From contig SKCR01033660.1 of NCBI GenBank assembly GCA_019454045.1, positions 496,001-560,000 on the forward strand: a stretch of 64,000 nt of DNA, read 5' to 3'. Position 1 is the first letter of the stretch. Each line of letters opens with the position of its first letter. The position numbers and the translations under genes were made by a program. The DNA is from Zanthoxylum bungeanum. Lineage: Eukaryota > Streptophyta > Magnoliopsida > Sapindales > Rutaceae. Under the pieces are notes generated by a model. The model was not told the DNA's origin. It was given only the letters and a program-made list of their open reading frames with translations, and did not search any database. Positions 20,420-32,774 of this stretch are shown here, in pieces.

Positions 20420-21400
20420 TTTTTAATGTAGTGGATAACATATCATAAAACCATACGCATTATCGAATTGCTTCATGCAGTGCAATAATCTCAGAGTGAT
20501 TTGAGGATGTGGCGACAAAATTTTGTTCCATGGATTGACATGAAATTGATGTATTGTTGTAGGTAAAAATACATCTCGTTTATGAGCGGGTTTTATGTGG
20601 ATCAGATAAATATCCAAAATTTGCATAACCAATTAGTTTCATATTTCTACGGGCTTATTGAAACAAAATAATCGCAAAGTCATTATTCCACGAAGATAGC
20701 GAAAAATATGTTTGATATCATTCCAATGTATTTGAGTAGGTTAAGAATTGAAATGTGCCAATAGGTTTAGTGAGAAAGCCATATCTAGTCTAGAACATTG
20801 TATTAAACATAGCATAGCGCCAATTATATTTAAATATGGTACTTTAAGACCAAATGTCTATTCATCAGATTCTTTAGGGCGAAAGGGATTCTTCTTAGGA
20901 TCAATAGATGGATAAGTTTTATCCACGTTGAAACGTTTTTAAATTTTTTCAATATAAGTTGATTGATGGACAAATACCTCATTTGGAGTATGCTTGATGT
21001 GGAGGTCGGGACTTTGTTTAGTTTTCTCTAATTCTTTTATTTCAAATTCCATTTTTAAATAATCCACAATCTTTTAGACATTTTCAAGAGTTTCATTTAA
21101 ATTCATATCATCAACATATAGTGGTATGAATACATATGAGCTTATAGGATTATTAATATATACTTCTTTGAATAAATATTCATTGAGGCAATTACACCAC
21201 ATACGTAATAATTGTTTTAGCCCTTATAGATTATAAGCTACTATGTGATGATTGATATGTTTTAGATATCTTAAATCATTCAAGAATTTTGATATATATA
21301 TATATATATATATATCGTAATCAAGTGATCCATATAAATACGCCGTCACAACATCCATAAAACGTATATCAAGTTTCTAAAAAATAGTTAAATTTATTAA
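20420..21400 (-). mobile_element. Degenerate Ty1/copia pol fragment
   Basis: Read on the minus strand, the segment gives broken copia reverse transcriptase to RNase H peptides, including FGLKVPYLN, CSRLDMAFSLNLLAHF, IKHIFRYLRGIM and LIHIKPAHKRDVF. Several in-frame stops and frame changes interrupt it, so it is dead. No LTR pair was identified. A TA microsatellite near 21.29-21.32 kb lies inside. Confidence 0.75.
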
Positions 21401-21599
21401 GAATTAGAACGTGACAACATTCATTACTAGAGTATATGTTCATCATATTGGATACCATACCATTTCTCTTAAATTCTTTAGGTGTATGACCTAACTAACC
21501 CCAAGATATTTAATTGATAGTTGGCTTGAGAAATTAACTGTTATGACCAAAACTGCCAAGTTCGGTCAACTGGTGGCTTACTTTTTAGTAGTGATTGTT

Positions 21600-21785
21600 C
21601 TCTCGGGGCTATCGGGACTTGACTTGAAGGTGTAGGGTTTATTATCTTATATTGAGGTTCTGTGTTCGAATTTAGAGAATGCGTTTTTTGTAAGAGTTTG
21701 AGACAGTCGAATGTTTTACCCACTCCGTTTAAGCCCGAAAAATGTAATTTGACGATGAGATTTCGAAAGATTTCAGGAAAACAAA
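21600..21785 (+). mobile_element. SINE, diverged copy
   Basis: It aligns by eye with the SINEs at 2.7 and 9.4 kb: GGTGTAGGGTTTATTATC, B-box-like TTCTGTGTTCGAATT, TTTTTTGTAAGAGTTTGAGACAG and GACGATGAGATTTCG. The tail is interrupted. No clear target duplication remains. Just downstream (near 21.88-21.90 kb) is an A run followed by a GA run. Confidence 0.65.
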
Positions 21786-22608
21786 AAATCTTCATTAGTG
21801 AATATGACAAAATAAAAGATGTTCAAATAAAAACATATAGTATAAAAGAAGAGATTGATTTATCAAATCTTCAACAAAAAAAAAAAAAAAAAAAGAGAGA
21901 GAGAGACTTAAATGTCCCCATATTTTAACTAACAATTTAAATTACTAATTGGATAACAGTTGAAGTTCAGCTCCGATTCGAGGTCAGGGTTTGATTTGAT
22001 TTCTGCTTATAGAGGTTTCACATTTGCAATTGGATTCGGATCCTTCTGCCCTTCGCCGTGATCACCGTCCCATTTGGGTTTGTTCTGACTTTCTTGTTGT
22101 TTCTTCTTCCTGTCTAGATGAAGATTGAGAATACGTAGGGAAGTTGCTTACGGGGCGAAAATTATATAAGAAAATGTTCTAATATTGAATTTTGTTGACA
22201 TAGGTTTTTCTTTCAATATGTTGTTTATCACGATGATAAGTTCTATGCTTTTAACTCTTAAGGGTCTTACTCTGTCTGTGGATTGTAAATCTGAAATTGA
22301 TGCTCTTGTGGCTTATGATGCTTATAAGTACTTCGAATTATGGCTAATGAGTGGTTCTTTATTTTACTGGTTGATCATAGCTTCAATGGTTCCTTGTTCT
22401 GTCAGTTAAAACTTTTCTTCTTGTTGTGTATGTTGTATTTAATTTCAGTATTAAGGAAATCCAAGGGCACACATCAAATGTGAATAATGAACTGATTGTT
22501 GATGTTGACATTGATTTCTTCGTTTTGCTGGTTGATTGCTGAGAATGAACCAGTTTTTAGGTTTGGTTTTGTTTTCCTTGTAGTGGAGGAAGCACGAGCA
22601 CGGGAGAG

Positions 22609-25206
22609 ATGCAGAAATTGGGTGATTTCAAGCTCCCCGCATTCTTTAATTACCCTCCATACTTCACGTATTCTCTCTCTTTCTCCAGTTGAAGTTTTTT
22701 TTACTCCCTCAATTATGGTTTCCTCATTTTTTATTTTTGGAACTTACTTTTATTGTTTTGTTGTTTAGATTGCAGCCGGTTAGGGACACCCGAGAAAAGC
22801 AGATACAGCTTTGGAAGGAACTTATTAATGATTACTGTAGAACTCATAAAACATTTGTGATTGGACTGGAAGAAGAATTTCCTCTCTTCTCAAATCCTGT
22901 GATTGAACGTAAGACCTGTATTCTCTATATGTTCTAGTTAGGATATTAAATTTTGTGAGTCATTCTCTTAATCTGTTTGCTATACTTGTTTCAATGCTAT
23001 GGAATATTGTATTGTGCATCATAAAATAAAAGCATTTCACTTCTTTACTTGGAAGCATGCTAAAGAACTGGGAAGAAAGGAGCTGCTTACTAAATCGCAC
23101 TTCAACGTTATCCAGGGACTGCAACACATTTCTGAAATGAAAATGCTTGTTATTCTTTTGCATTTTAATATGTTGAGATGTTTATATTAGTTTGCTCTTA
23201 TAATTTTGAAGGTAGCTCATTTCTCACTTTATTTTGCAAAGATCTAGTTTCATGAAGTAGCATTTTAAAGTTTTTTTTTTATTAGGACATTGTCTCTTTT
23301 CCCCTTCCTTTCTGTCTTTCTTTTCTTCAAGGATTGTAGAAAGTTTAATTATCAGAACTTCGTGTCAGAGCCTGATGTAACCGAGGTGAGATTGTCATGA
23401 CTCGTGACCGATCATGTGATTTGTCTGTTGGAGTGTTTCTCTGAATTGGGTGTTAAGTTCTTATTTTTAACTTTTGGATAGTAGATTGCCATGAACTTAA
23501 AGGTGAATGCAGTTTGGGTTGTGGAAATTTTGTGAATGAAAGAAGGCTGTAGGTTTATCAGTGCCAAGATATGATTATTGTCTGCCTACTTTATGTGACT
23601 CTCATTCATCCTGCTTTAATCTATTGGTTAGAGAAGGAAGCTATGAAGGATTATCTATGGATAACATTTGGGTGTTATATCTTCCTGATTAGGCCAAATT
23701 TGTTGTTGCACAAAGATTGCTGTCCTTCTTTGTAATTGTAAAGAGTTTATGGTAAAAACTTGAGAGAATATTTGGTGCTATGCATAGTTTGCGGGAGTCA
23801 TACTAGGGCATTTTGTTGTGTATGGAGCCTAGATATGGAGTTGTAATGTGCAAGCTTCTATATGTGAGCTTGTAAAGTGTTAGATGTGAAGCTGGGGGTG
23901 TGAAATTTGTTTTTAAGGGATTTGGGAATTGTATTTAGAGCTTAGGATTTCCCCTTCTTTTTGTATATAAAAATAAAAAGATTGAAGAGCTCTCAATAAT
24001 GTGTAACTTCTTTAAAAAAATTTATCTGCTTCTCATTATGCTCAACTCCATTTGTATGCGTCTTTAACTACAACTTGATGTTGTATGATCTTGTTAGTTA
24101 ATTTAACCTTTAGTAGTTTGCAAAGCTCAAAGACATGTCAAGTATTTGCCGGAGAATGCTATCCCTGTGCCTGTACACTAGGTTGAAATAGAAATAATGT
24201 ATATAGGGTCTATGACCTAGAAGTTTAATCTGCATCAAGGCACAGTAAATATTAATTCATCTTCAGGGTCTCTTACTCTCCTTAATGAAGTTTTTGATAA
24301 AATACATGGATTATATGCAAGCTTGGGCTTAGGTCAACGGGTTACGTACTAGGTTTCTTTGTCACTTTTATTTGCTCTACTGTTCAAAACTACCATCTCT
24401 AACCAAATGATCATAATGAATTTAGGTTCTCTGCTCTATGTTTTCCAACTTCTTCTTCCTCTTCAGATATGTCAAAATTTGATTGTTTCATGCAGGGTCT
24501 CTTAATAATGAAGCTAGAGAAACGTTCCTGTCCGCTTTAGTGTCAGAAGGTTGGTTCTTGTATTCCAAGCCTGCATTTTTTATTTCTTTTTCTTTGAAAA
24601 CTCTGGTGAGGCAAGACCATGTTATCACTTCTATGTATTCGGTAGATAGTTCATTAAATGCCACTCCGATCTAACAGGTCGAGCAGAGTGGATGGATAAA
24701 GGACATAGGAAATGCCTTATCCTTTGGCACCGGATTCAAGATTGGGCCGACATTATTTTACACTTTGTAAGTTTAATGCATTTTACTTTGATAAAATTTG
24801 TGGATTGGCAGTATGTTGCTTTACCTATATTATTACATGATTAGGTTAGAGACAATGGGTTGGAGGATAGTGTCATGACTGTTGAGGAAATACGTTCAGG
24901 GATTGAGTCTCAAGGGACAGGTAAACTTAACGGATATCATGATATTTCTGATAACTTTATATTCTTTCCTGCTTTAGATTTGATCTCTATCACATACACA
25001 CAATCTAAACAGAATCAGGATACTACTTATTATGCATCCTTAATGTTCTATATTAAACACTCTTTTCCTCTCTTTATATGGCAGAGCTCCATGGGATGGA
25101 TCGTACAATTTTAATGCGAGCATTGAAACTACTTGAACATAAAGGGAAGCTTGCGATTTTCAAAGGGACTTCAGCTGATGACGAAGGCGTGAAGTTCTCT
25201 CTGTAA
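22609..25206 (+). CDS. VPS25: ESCRT-II subunit VPS25
   Basis: VPS25 is the two-winged-helix subunit of ESCRT-II. It bridges to ESCRT-III on endosomes and helps sort ubiquitinated membrane proteins into multivesicular bodies. Six exons, 22609-22667, 22769-22908, 24496-24549, 24678-24766, 24845-24920 and 25085-25206, join in phase to 179 residues. The start MQKLGDFKLPAFFNYPPYF carries the PPYF motif used to bind VPS22/VPS36. Further conserved stretches are QPVRDTREKQIQLWKELI, WMDKGHRKCLILWHRIQDWA, DNGLEDSVMTVEEIRSG and the end GTSADDEGVKFSL. All splice sites are GT-AG. An AG at 22582-22583 shortly upstream of the ATG suggests an intron in the 5' leader that starts near 21.99 kb. Confidence 0.96.
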
Positions 25207-25429
25207 TGTATATCGCTAGATCTATTTCTAAAGTATTTTTTACTGAATGTGTGGGACCAAGTCGCCCTACTGCCTAGTTAATTTTAATGATATTTTTCCC
25301 CTGGTAATAATGGTCTTGTTGAAACTTTACTAAGAAGTCAAATCATTTTTCTTTCTGTTTCTTTTGTGGCTTTCCTGTTACTAATGAAATGGTTTTCATC
25401 TTAACCTGAAAATTTTTAGAAGTACTGAT

Positions 25430-25970
25430 TCTCTCTTCAAACAAGTTTTCTGTGCTCACTGGAACCCTGTTGATACAAGTTCTCCAAAATTCATTTCGGT
25501 AATTTCTGTTCATGGTCTTTGTTCTCTTGATCTGTCTTACAATAACTTAAGCCGCAAGGAAGCTTTCAGAATGTTTGGGAACTCTTTCCGGAGTTAGAGG
25601 TTCTCATCTTGAAACTCAACAACTTTTATGTAGTAGAGGAGCCTAAGATAAGTTCTCAGTTTTCTCAAGCTGCCCATCATTGATCTTTCCCATAATAGAT
25701 TTATAAGTAATCTTCCATCGAAATACTTCCAGGATTGGAATGCAATGAAAGATATCAATGCAAGTGAGCTAACATATTTGCAAGCTATGCTACTTCCATG
25801 TGGCTTTCCTGTGTTTACCAACTATAACAATGAGTAACAAAGGCATAAAGATGGAATATGTAAAGCATCAAGTTTGATCACAACAATCATTCTCCAAAAA
25901 CAAATTTGTGGGGGAGATTCCATCATCAATTGTCAAATTGCATCGTCTTTCAGTAACATAATGGTGATAT
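25430..25970 (+). pseudogene. Leucine-rich-repeat receptor-like protein relic
   Basis: Peptides typical of the last LRRs of plant receptor-like proteins appear in changing frames: LDLSYNNL, then FPELEVLILKLNNFY, then LPSKYFQDWNAMKDIN, then words matching the TMTNKGIKMEYVKHQ and GEIPSSIVKLHRL regions after further frame changes. Stops and shifts show it is dead. No signal peptide or N-terminal repeats precede it; it begins about 220 bases after the VPS25 stop. It is probably a fragment of a duplicated RLP gene. Confidence 0.7.
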
Positions 25971-26758
25971 GGCTCTGGAACGAGACTGGCCGAGTCATCA
26001 AAATTAGGATCTCTAAATCTAAAAAATTTCATTTTTCAAGTATATAAACACGATTTTATATTATCAGTAGGGATCTCAATTTAGGGCAACTCATAACCGT
26101 CTCTGTGCTATCCTCACAGGACCACTTGTTCGACTATGGCTATTTTCTTATAAGTTGAATTATCCCTAGTCCTGTGCTCCTGAATCTGCAAAATATGCAA
26201 CTAAAAACCATACAGTTTGCAAATATCAAACTTCATTCATTCACATATCAAAATTTCTATTTCATTTCCTATTATTTTTGTTCTATATGCATTTATCACT
26301 TTACTCACAATCCAACTTTAAATCATTCAATCCCATAATCGATACATTACTCACAAGCCTCAGATGATACATCATGCTTTCGATAACCGCATAATTACAC
26401 AGAGATTACAGGACAGCATTTTACCAAATGACTTATGGCACATTTCTATTGCAATGTGTATACTGAAGAACCAAAGTAAAGCACTCCCCATAAAAGTTCT
26501 GCTTGAAATTAAAATCAATAACTACAAACTATTAAGAAAACAAAATAACAAACCAAGCTGAAAAATCAAACTCAAGGGGATATTTGAAAATATAAATATT
26601 TTCAAATCCTTGCCCGTAATTCTTTTGCCTTCTATATGGAGATAAAGACAGAACTGGATGCTGCATAAGGCGAGAAAGAAAATAGTATAATGGTCACAGC
26701 GACTAAATGCCAGCCTGTGGCGGAGAAAATGCCTCTAACTGCAGAGGGAAGAATACAT
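25971..26758. other. Intergenic stretch between the RLP relic and AE7
   Basis: AT-rich DNA with no gene seen. The right end should hold the 3' UTR of the minus-strand AE7 gene. Confidence 0.5.
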
Positions 26759-29531
26759 TCAACCATATGTTGGAGCCAAGCACTCGTCAACCATATCCAC
26801 GAGATTTGGATTTTCTAGTGCTGCCGCCACCCGTTCTTTGTCGTTCAGTTGTTTATTAACTGCATTCAAAGAAACAAAGAAGGAATGTCGTATGTAAGGT
26901 TCTTCCATAAATACTCAGCGTGATTACATAACTCCACCAATTCAAATGCGAAAATACATTAGATATACATAAAAAAATAAATGAAAATGAAAACTGTAGG
27001 CAAGATGGTATTAGAGCCAGAGAACATGATTGAGGTAGGTGATACTGTCAGCAACAAGCTTGAGAAGCAAGCCATAAGCCACCATTACACCTTAATATAG
27101 CAACACTGACAAGAGCAGTGAACCTTTCAGGATCCACTCTGAATAAAATACACAAAAAAGAAAGAGGGAGAGCATATTTACCTGCAGCTTCAGTTGCATG
27201 AGTTCCAGGTGCCACCCTTATATCCACCTATACACAATAACTATGAAGTTAGGATTGTGAATAAACTTCCAAAGCTGCTTGAAAGAAAGAAGCCACGAGG
27301 CAGCTCAATAACTTAGACTTTCCCACCCACTATGAATATAAAAGTACTCAAAATAAGAACGAAGACAGGAAGCATACTAGCAATTAGCAAATACTTGGCC
27401 AATAAATCATAGTATCATACCACAGCAAGCATTCAGAAAATAATCAATATGGCTGACATCAGATAACATATAATATGTAGAATGCCATATTCATGAATAG
27501 CTTAATAATGGTTGATGCACAAGCGTACTCCAATGGTTATGCATACATCGAGTGATATTTTTGTTACAACTAAGAAATTATAATTGTTGGTTTGTCCATG
27601 TCTTCCAAAAGGTACGAAGGTAGTGCCTAAATAATGCCCTTGGTGCAGTAAAATAATCACCGATCATGACAATACAAGAGAGAAGAGCTTCATTGAATAT
27701 GTCAATGACAGGTAAACTCTTAAAGGATTGTACTAATAAATACTTCAGCTTCAAATTCTGTTCACCTTAGCTTTAGGAGTATTAGAAAGTGGATAGTCAG
27801 TGTGTAATGACATAACACGAGCAATCATGGAATAAGGACTAGTAAGGTAAACTCCACTTGAGAAGGTTCGGGCCAGATGCAATACAAATTAACACTCATA
27901 CTAGTTTTGGTTTGCTGATTAATGATTATAATCTGCTTCCATGTCAAATAACTCAAAATCTTCTGCTAATATAATTTGCAAATTGTTTAGCTTCAACACT
28001 TCAACTTTCACCATATGAAACTGGTAAGCAAAAAGTTTTCCCATAACATTAAAAACCTCTAATGAATAAAAAACCGAATAATTCCATCAAATTCAAAGGT
28101 GAGATCTAACAAAGAGTATTGCGTTAATATGTCTCTTAAGTGCATGCAGAATTTAATTTTTATGAAAAAAATATGGCGAATTAAAGATATGATTTACAGT
28201 CTGCTCCATGATCTGCCTGGTGGGCTTGTTGATGTTGTTTACAAGAACTAAGGTGTGGTGTGGTTGCTACTTCTACAAACATATCACAATAGAAAATTGA
28301 AAAAACAAACTAGAATTCAGAAATCTGTCTAGGAATGAGATCAGCCTTATTTCGGACGCAAAACTAGATTGTTAACTTAGCCAATTTCTTACTACAAATC
28401 AAGAAACCAATCTGAATTGGCCCCTGTTATTAAGTGACTGGCTAGATTTTTGGTACCTCAAAATGAAACACGCAGTCAGCTATTGGTACAATAAGATAAT
28501 GAAAAGTGTGAATTGATGTTATGAAAGCATATGGAGAAGTTTAAATTCGAAACCTTGGGGGAATCACAAGAAATTAAATGTCAGATTTATGAACAGCAAC
28601 ATCAACCTTAGAGAGGATTATCTGACTGGCACTAAATTTTGATAGAAAATAAAATTATTTAAATCAGCTAAATATCTTACTAGAATTACTTTTGCATGAT
28701 TCACACGAATGTGAAATTCGATGTAAGGGCAGGAGTCAAAATTCAATAAGATCATGCATAAAGAAATTATTTTTTTATTAAATGTAGATAACAAGTTGCC
28801 AAACCATTCATACCTTAAAACGAGAAGGCAGGCTCCTCATAAGTTTCACCCGCAAGCACAGACCTATCACCGTTGCCATACTGCAGTGCTCAACTGTTGG
28901 AGTAAATGTGACCCTGAATTACACAAATTCACATCATTAAATTGAGCGAACTTAGTTTCCAAGCGCTCATTTCACCATGCAATAAGTTACAAGATAAGGT
29001 AAGATTCTTGTTTTTACCTCACATGGCTACGCTCATCATCCACTTCAATTGCATCCTCTGTTATTACTTTGAGTTCTTCCAATGAGTATGGATGCTCAGG
29101 ATCTTTTATATCTCTAACGTGATGTAATAAAGCTAAGGATCACAACTTAATTACATCATATAACTTTGTACAAAAAATTTAGATTCCTTCCCAAATAATG
29201 AAAATTAGCTCCACACGGTTAACTCCACAATAATGAAAATTAGCTCCACACGGTTAACTCCACAATAATGAAAATTAAACCATCAGAATGTTAGGTCATG
29301 TATTTAACGCATCACCAGTTCACCACCCATATAATTGAATATGCAACTCTTACATACTAAACAAATAATAATCATAATAATCCATGCCTCAAGAACAAAA
29401 AGGATATCAAATACTTCTTGGTGGTCAATTAGTTCGGCTGCATACTCATCAACACAATCCGAAGCACTTCGAACCCGCCGTTCTTTCTTTTCGTAAACGA
29501 CAGGATTTGCATTTATCAACCCAGAAACCAT
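26759..29531 (-). CDS. AE7: MIP18-family cytosolic Fe-S cluster assembly factor (AE7/CIAO2B)
   Basis: AE7 is the plant CIAO2B/MIP18 protein of the CIA targeting complex, which delivers Fe-S clusters to cytosolic and nuclear proteins such as DNA polymerases and helicases. Five exons, from the ATG downward: 29531-29408, 29123-29018, 28913-28814, 27227-27182 and 26859-26759, encode 158 residues. Conserved stretches are [44 protein letters not shown] (Cys87 is the family's conserved cysteine), [34 protein letters not shown] and LVDMVDECL. Introns 2-4 are GT-AG, but intron 1 is AT-AC. A further 5'-leader intron at about 29540-29715 is suggested by TTAAG|GTAATA and GAGCAG| borders. Confidence 0.95.
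29124..29407 (-). other. AT-AC (U12-type) intron 1 of AE7
   Basis: On the minus strand exon 1 ends TTTG and the intron begins ATATCCTTTTT, a full match to the U12 donor consensus ATATCCTTT. It ends GATCCTTAGCTTTATTAC: a branch-site-like TCCTTAGC (consensus TCCTTAAC, one mismatch) about 10 bases before a terminal AC. Joining G to AT restores [13 protein letters not shown], which matches the family. The nearby GT and AG sites give a stop or a shifted frame. The intron also contains a 35-bp tandem repeat. Confidence 0.88.
29195..29277. repeat. 35-bp tandem repeat inside the AE7 AT-AC intron
   Basis: Two complete and one partial copy of a 35-bp unit start at 29195, 29230 and 29265. The unit begins ATAATGAAAATTAGCTCC and ends GGTTAACTCCACA. 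The first two copies are identical, so the duplication is recent. Confidence 0.9.
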
Positions 29532-31013
29532 TATTGCTACTGCTCAAATTCAAAATTTCTGTTGAAATTAATTCAGAAAAGCACAACCCATCAAATAATA
29601 TAGCAAAAAATTACAAAATATCCTTGAAAAACAAAAATTAATGAAGCTAAATATCATAAAACTGTTACCCAGTAAAACGAATTGTGAAAGAAAAAGAAGT
29701 GAATAGGCTTATTACCTTAACGACGCTTCTGTTGAAGAATTGAGAAACGGCGTATTGGCGGGTTAACTGCAACTGCGAACAAGGAGATGTTTTTTTTCTT
29801 TAACGGGTTTAAAGTTGGAGACTGAGCCGACATTGGCTTTTCATCCGGATCACAAATTTCATTAGTGTCCTTCACATTTAGTTTAACTGCAATAAATCCA
29901 TTAACTTTTTCTTCTTGACAGAATAGTTCTGACAACTAGGGATTACGGCTAATAGGTTTGGTGCAGATTTGTCAATATTAAATCACTTGTTTAGAAAATA
30001 AATTACCAAACACTTGGGTTTTACCAAACACTAAAATACTACCCACATCAAGTGAGTAATTACAAATTCATGGATTTATGAGCAAATTTGTGGATCTCTC
30101 CTAATTAATTTTATCTTCAGTCGATGTATATCTATCTAAATATTTAATTAAAATATTCTCTTAGAGATATAAAAATTACATAACCATCTTTCGGACTAGT
30201 ATAATATTAAGAGAGAATGCCTTCTAGGTCAATAATTTTTTCATAATTACCTATTTAAGTCCATGTTATTTTAATGATAAAGTCTCGATATTGCATTATG
30301 CGCTATTATTGTTAGAATAATATATAGTAGGGATGAAAATCGATCTTGTCTCATCCCATTCAAATTCGGAATGGAAAAATTATCATATATCCTTGAATAT
30401 TTTTTAAATCAGAATAAAAAATATTCCTAAATCTCGGTCGAATTTTATATCATGGGTGTTTTTTCATCCAAATTATCATACCGTTCGATATAAAATCCCC
30501 GAAATTCGATCGGGACTCATATTTTTCTGTCAACCCTTAACAATATGGACCTAATGGATAATTATAAAAAAAAATTAACAACCTAATATATAATTATGAC
30601 TTCGAGATCATTTCCCCTAATATATTAATATGTAACACAAGCTCTATAATTTATAAAATCTACTAGCTCGAGTAGTACTGCCGTTGAAGGCAACTATGAA
30701 CTATGATCCCGATTACTTCGGTAACAAAATATTAATAAGCCCAATTTCCCATTTATTTTTTTTAATCCTGATTACCCTATTTTATTTTCCCATTTGACCC
30801 TTATGGATAAATTTAAGAGGCATAGTTGCTATATAATGACGGAAATATTTTAATCAATATATGGATAGATAAATACGAATCAAGATAAGATTAATTAGGA
30901 GAGATCCAAATCCTTTCCCAGTTAATTTACTGTTCCAACCTATACAATAAGCTAATACGTAAGGTTTCCTAAATGATTCTTATTTCCTTAACTGATCTGG
31001 TTATCACAATCTC
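29532..31013. other. Divergent intergenic region between AE7 and the NAC gene
   Basis: The left part holds the AE7 leader and promoter. At about 30329-30540 there is a degenerate MITE-like segment that opens TAGGGATGAAAATCGATC and closes near CTGTCAACCCTTA, with GAAATTCGATCGGGA-type words. The rest is AT-rich upstream DNA of the NAC gene. Confidence 0.4.
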
Positions 31014-31022
31014 TATATAAAG
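31014..31022 (+). promoter_or_regulatory. TATA box of the NAC gene
   Basis: TATATAAAG, inside CTCTATATAAAGGC, ends 46 bases before the ATG at 31069. With transcription starting about 30 bases downstream, the leader would be very short (roughly 15-25 bases). Confidence 0.65.
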
Positions 31023-31068
31023 GCATCATTATGAAAGGAGATCAGTTCCATTTCTTTTATCTAATAAG

Positions 31069-31833
31069 ATGGTTGAAGAAAAGATGGAAGCAAGATTAGA
31101 TTTGGAATTAGGGTTTCGATTTAAGCCTACAGAAGAAGAATTGATAAAGTTTTTTCTTTCAAAAAGAGTTAGGGGACAGCCACTTACCCCTAATCCCATT
31201 TTAGAATGTGACCTATACGGCCAAAGATCACCATGGGAGATTTTTGACGAAAGTGCTAATCATCATGATGACAAAAACATTTGGTTTTGTTTCACGAGAT
31301 TGAAGAAGAGAAGCAAGAAGAGGGTTTCTAGGGTTGCTGGCAGTGGGACATGGCATGGCGAGAAATCGGCAAAAGAGATTGTTGACAGCAAGAACAATAA
31401 TAATGTTGTAATTGGGTTTAAGAAAACTTTCACGTTCAAGATTAAGAAAAAGAAAACTGATTGGATCATGCATGAGTTTACATTGGCTGATCATCATGAA
31501 GAGACCAGCTCTGAGTACGTGCTTTGTAAAATCAAGAAACTGAAACCAAAAGCAGTACTAGTACTGGATGATGAAGAAGAAGTTGAAGAAGAGATGGCCA
31601 GTACTAGTACTGAAGCTACAACATTATTAATAAATAATAACATTAATGCTGCTGCTGAACAAGGTTCTGTCGAGCCTTATTATTATTATGCTTTGGGAAA
31701 TTTACAAAACCAACAACATTCAGAGGCTGTGACAATAACGAAGGGGATTGATGAGCCAACTGAAGAAGGAGATTTGATGAGCATGTGGGATGACGATTGG
31801 ACCGTTATGATTCAAGAGTGTCTGCAGGATTAA
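31069..31833 (+). CDS. NAC-domain transcription factor, intronless
   Basis: A single open frame encodes a 254-residue NAC factor. The five NAC subdomains are visible in order: GFRFKPTEEELIKFFLSKRV (A, about 16-35), LECDLYGQRSPWEIFDE (B), NIWFCFTRLKKRSKKR and GTWHGEKSAKEI (C), GFKKTFTFK with TDWIMHEFTL (D), and EYVLCKIKKLKPK (E). After residue 170 comes an acidic stretch (DDEEEVEEEM) and an acidic, Trp-containing end (MWDDDWTVMIQECLQD), a likely activation region. Most plant NAC genes have two introns; this one has none, which fits lineage-specific, tandem- or retro-expanded NAC clades. The target genes cannot be told from sequence. No membrane anchor is seen. Confidence 0.93.
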   Translation: MVEEKMEARLDLELGFRFKPTEEELIKFFLSKRVRGQPLTPNPILECDLYGQRSPWEIFDESANHHDDKNIWFCFTRLKKRSKKRVSRVAGSGTWHGEKSAKEIVDSKNNNNVVIGFKKTFTFKIKKKKTDWIMHEFTLADHHEETSSEYVLCKIKKLKPKAVLVLDDEEEVEEEMASTSTEATTLLINNNINAAAEQGSVEPYYYYALGNLQNQQHSEAVTITKGIDEPTEEGDLMSMWDDDWTVMIQECLQD

Positions 31834-32774
31834 TTAGTTAATTTCTAATTATAGCGGGAATTTTGTACACCTGTTGCGACAAAAATCCTTAATTCTTTTT
31901 GTTTTTTTTATTGTATATTTCTTCCCCTTTGCAATTAATGGATGTTGCCTCTCTTTTTTTCCCACTCAAGATCCGTAACTTTTCATGTAATAACTAATAA
32001 CACAATAATGAATTTTTATTGAATACTTGGATTCTCAAACCCCCCTCAGATATATATGTTATGTAAATGATTCTCATTATCCAGTATATAAGCATATACT
32101 ACGTAGGAGATGTTAAGAATTCTAATAAGTTTTATTTAAACATAAATTTATAAACGAAATACAAATCAAAACCAGAAACTTAAAAACAAGTAAGTTTCAA
32201 TGATACTTCAGTTTGAAGTTTTTCAGATTGCTTGTTTGTCTTCATTTTCAGTAACGACATGTTCTGATTTCATACAGGGATCTTATCCTTTTAATCCCTT
32301 TGCAATGCCTTCTCCAATTGGGATTAATGCTGAAGCAACTGTGAGTTCCCTTTAGTGGCTTATTAACCAAGAGAAGGCGTACAATAAAAAATTTATTTTA
32401 GGTTTTTATATAGGGAAATACCCCCGGGAAGCATGGAAGCAGATGGTAAACCTTCTGATGAAAAAGAAAAATTGACAATTAAAAGATCAAAAGGAAGTTT
32501 GGGCAGTTTGAACATGATTACTGGAAAGAATAAAACATCAGAAGCATCGGCTAATGGAGCCTATTCTAAAAGGTATGGTTGCCAAGATATCAGTATCTTT
32601 TGTTACATAGTCAGGAGTATTATAAGTCAATTTATAATCTTTAACATATAGGCCTTGACTCCAACGATGTGTAGAAAGTTACTTGATGTTTTGCTAATGT
32701 GTTTTATCTCATGAGGACCATTATCCTCTGCAATGGAGTTGCTAGCTACCATTTATCGTATAATTTACTTCTGT

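Noticed and set aside
29304..29531. Uninterrupted reading of AE7 exon 1 to the stop at 29304
   Set aside because: Beyond codon 41 the residues no longer match the family, while the AT-AC join restores it. A GT donor at 29396 would be in the wrong phase for the next exon and give a TGA.
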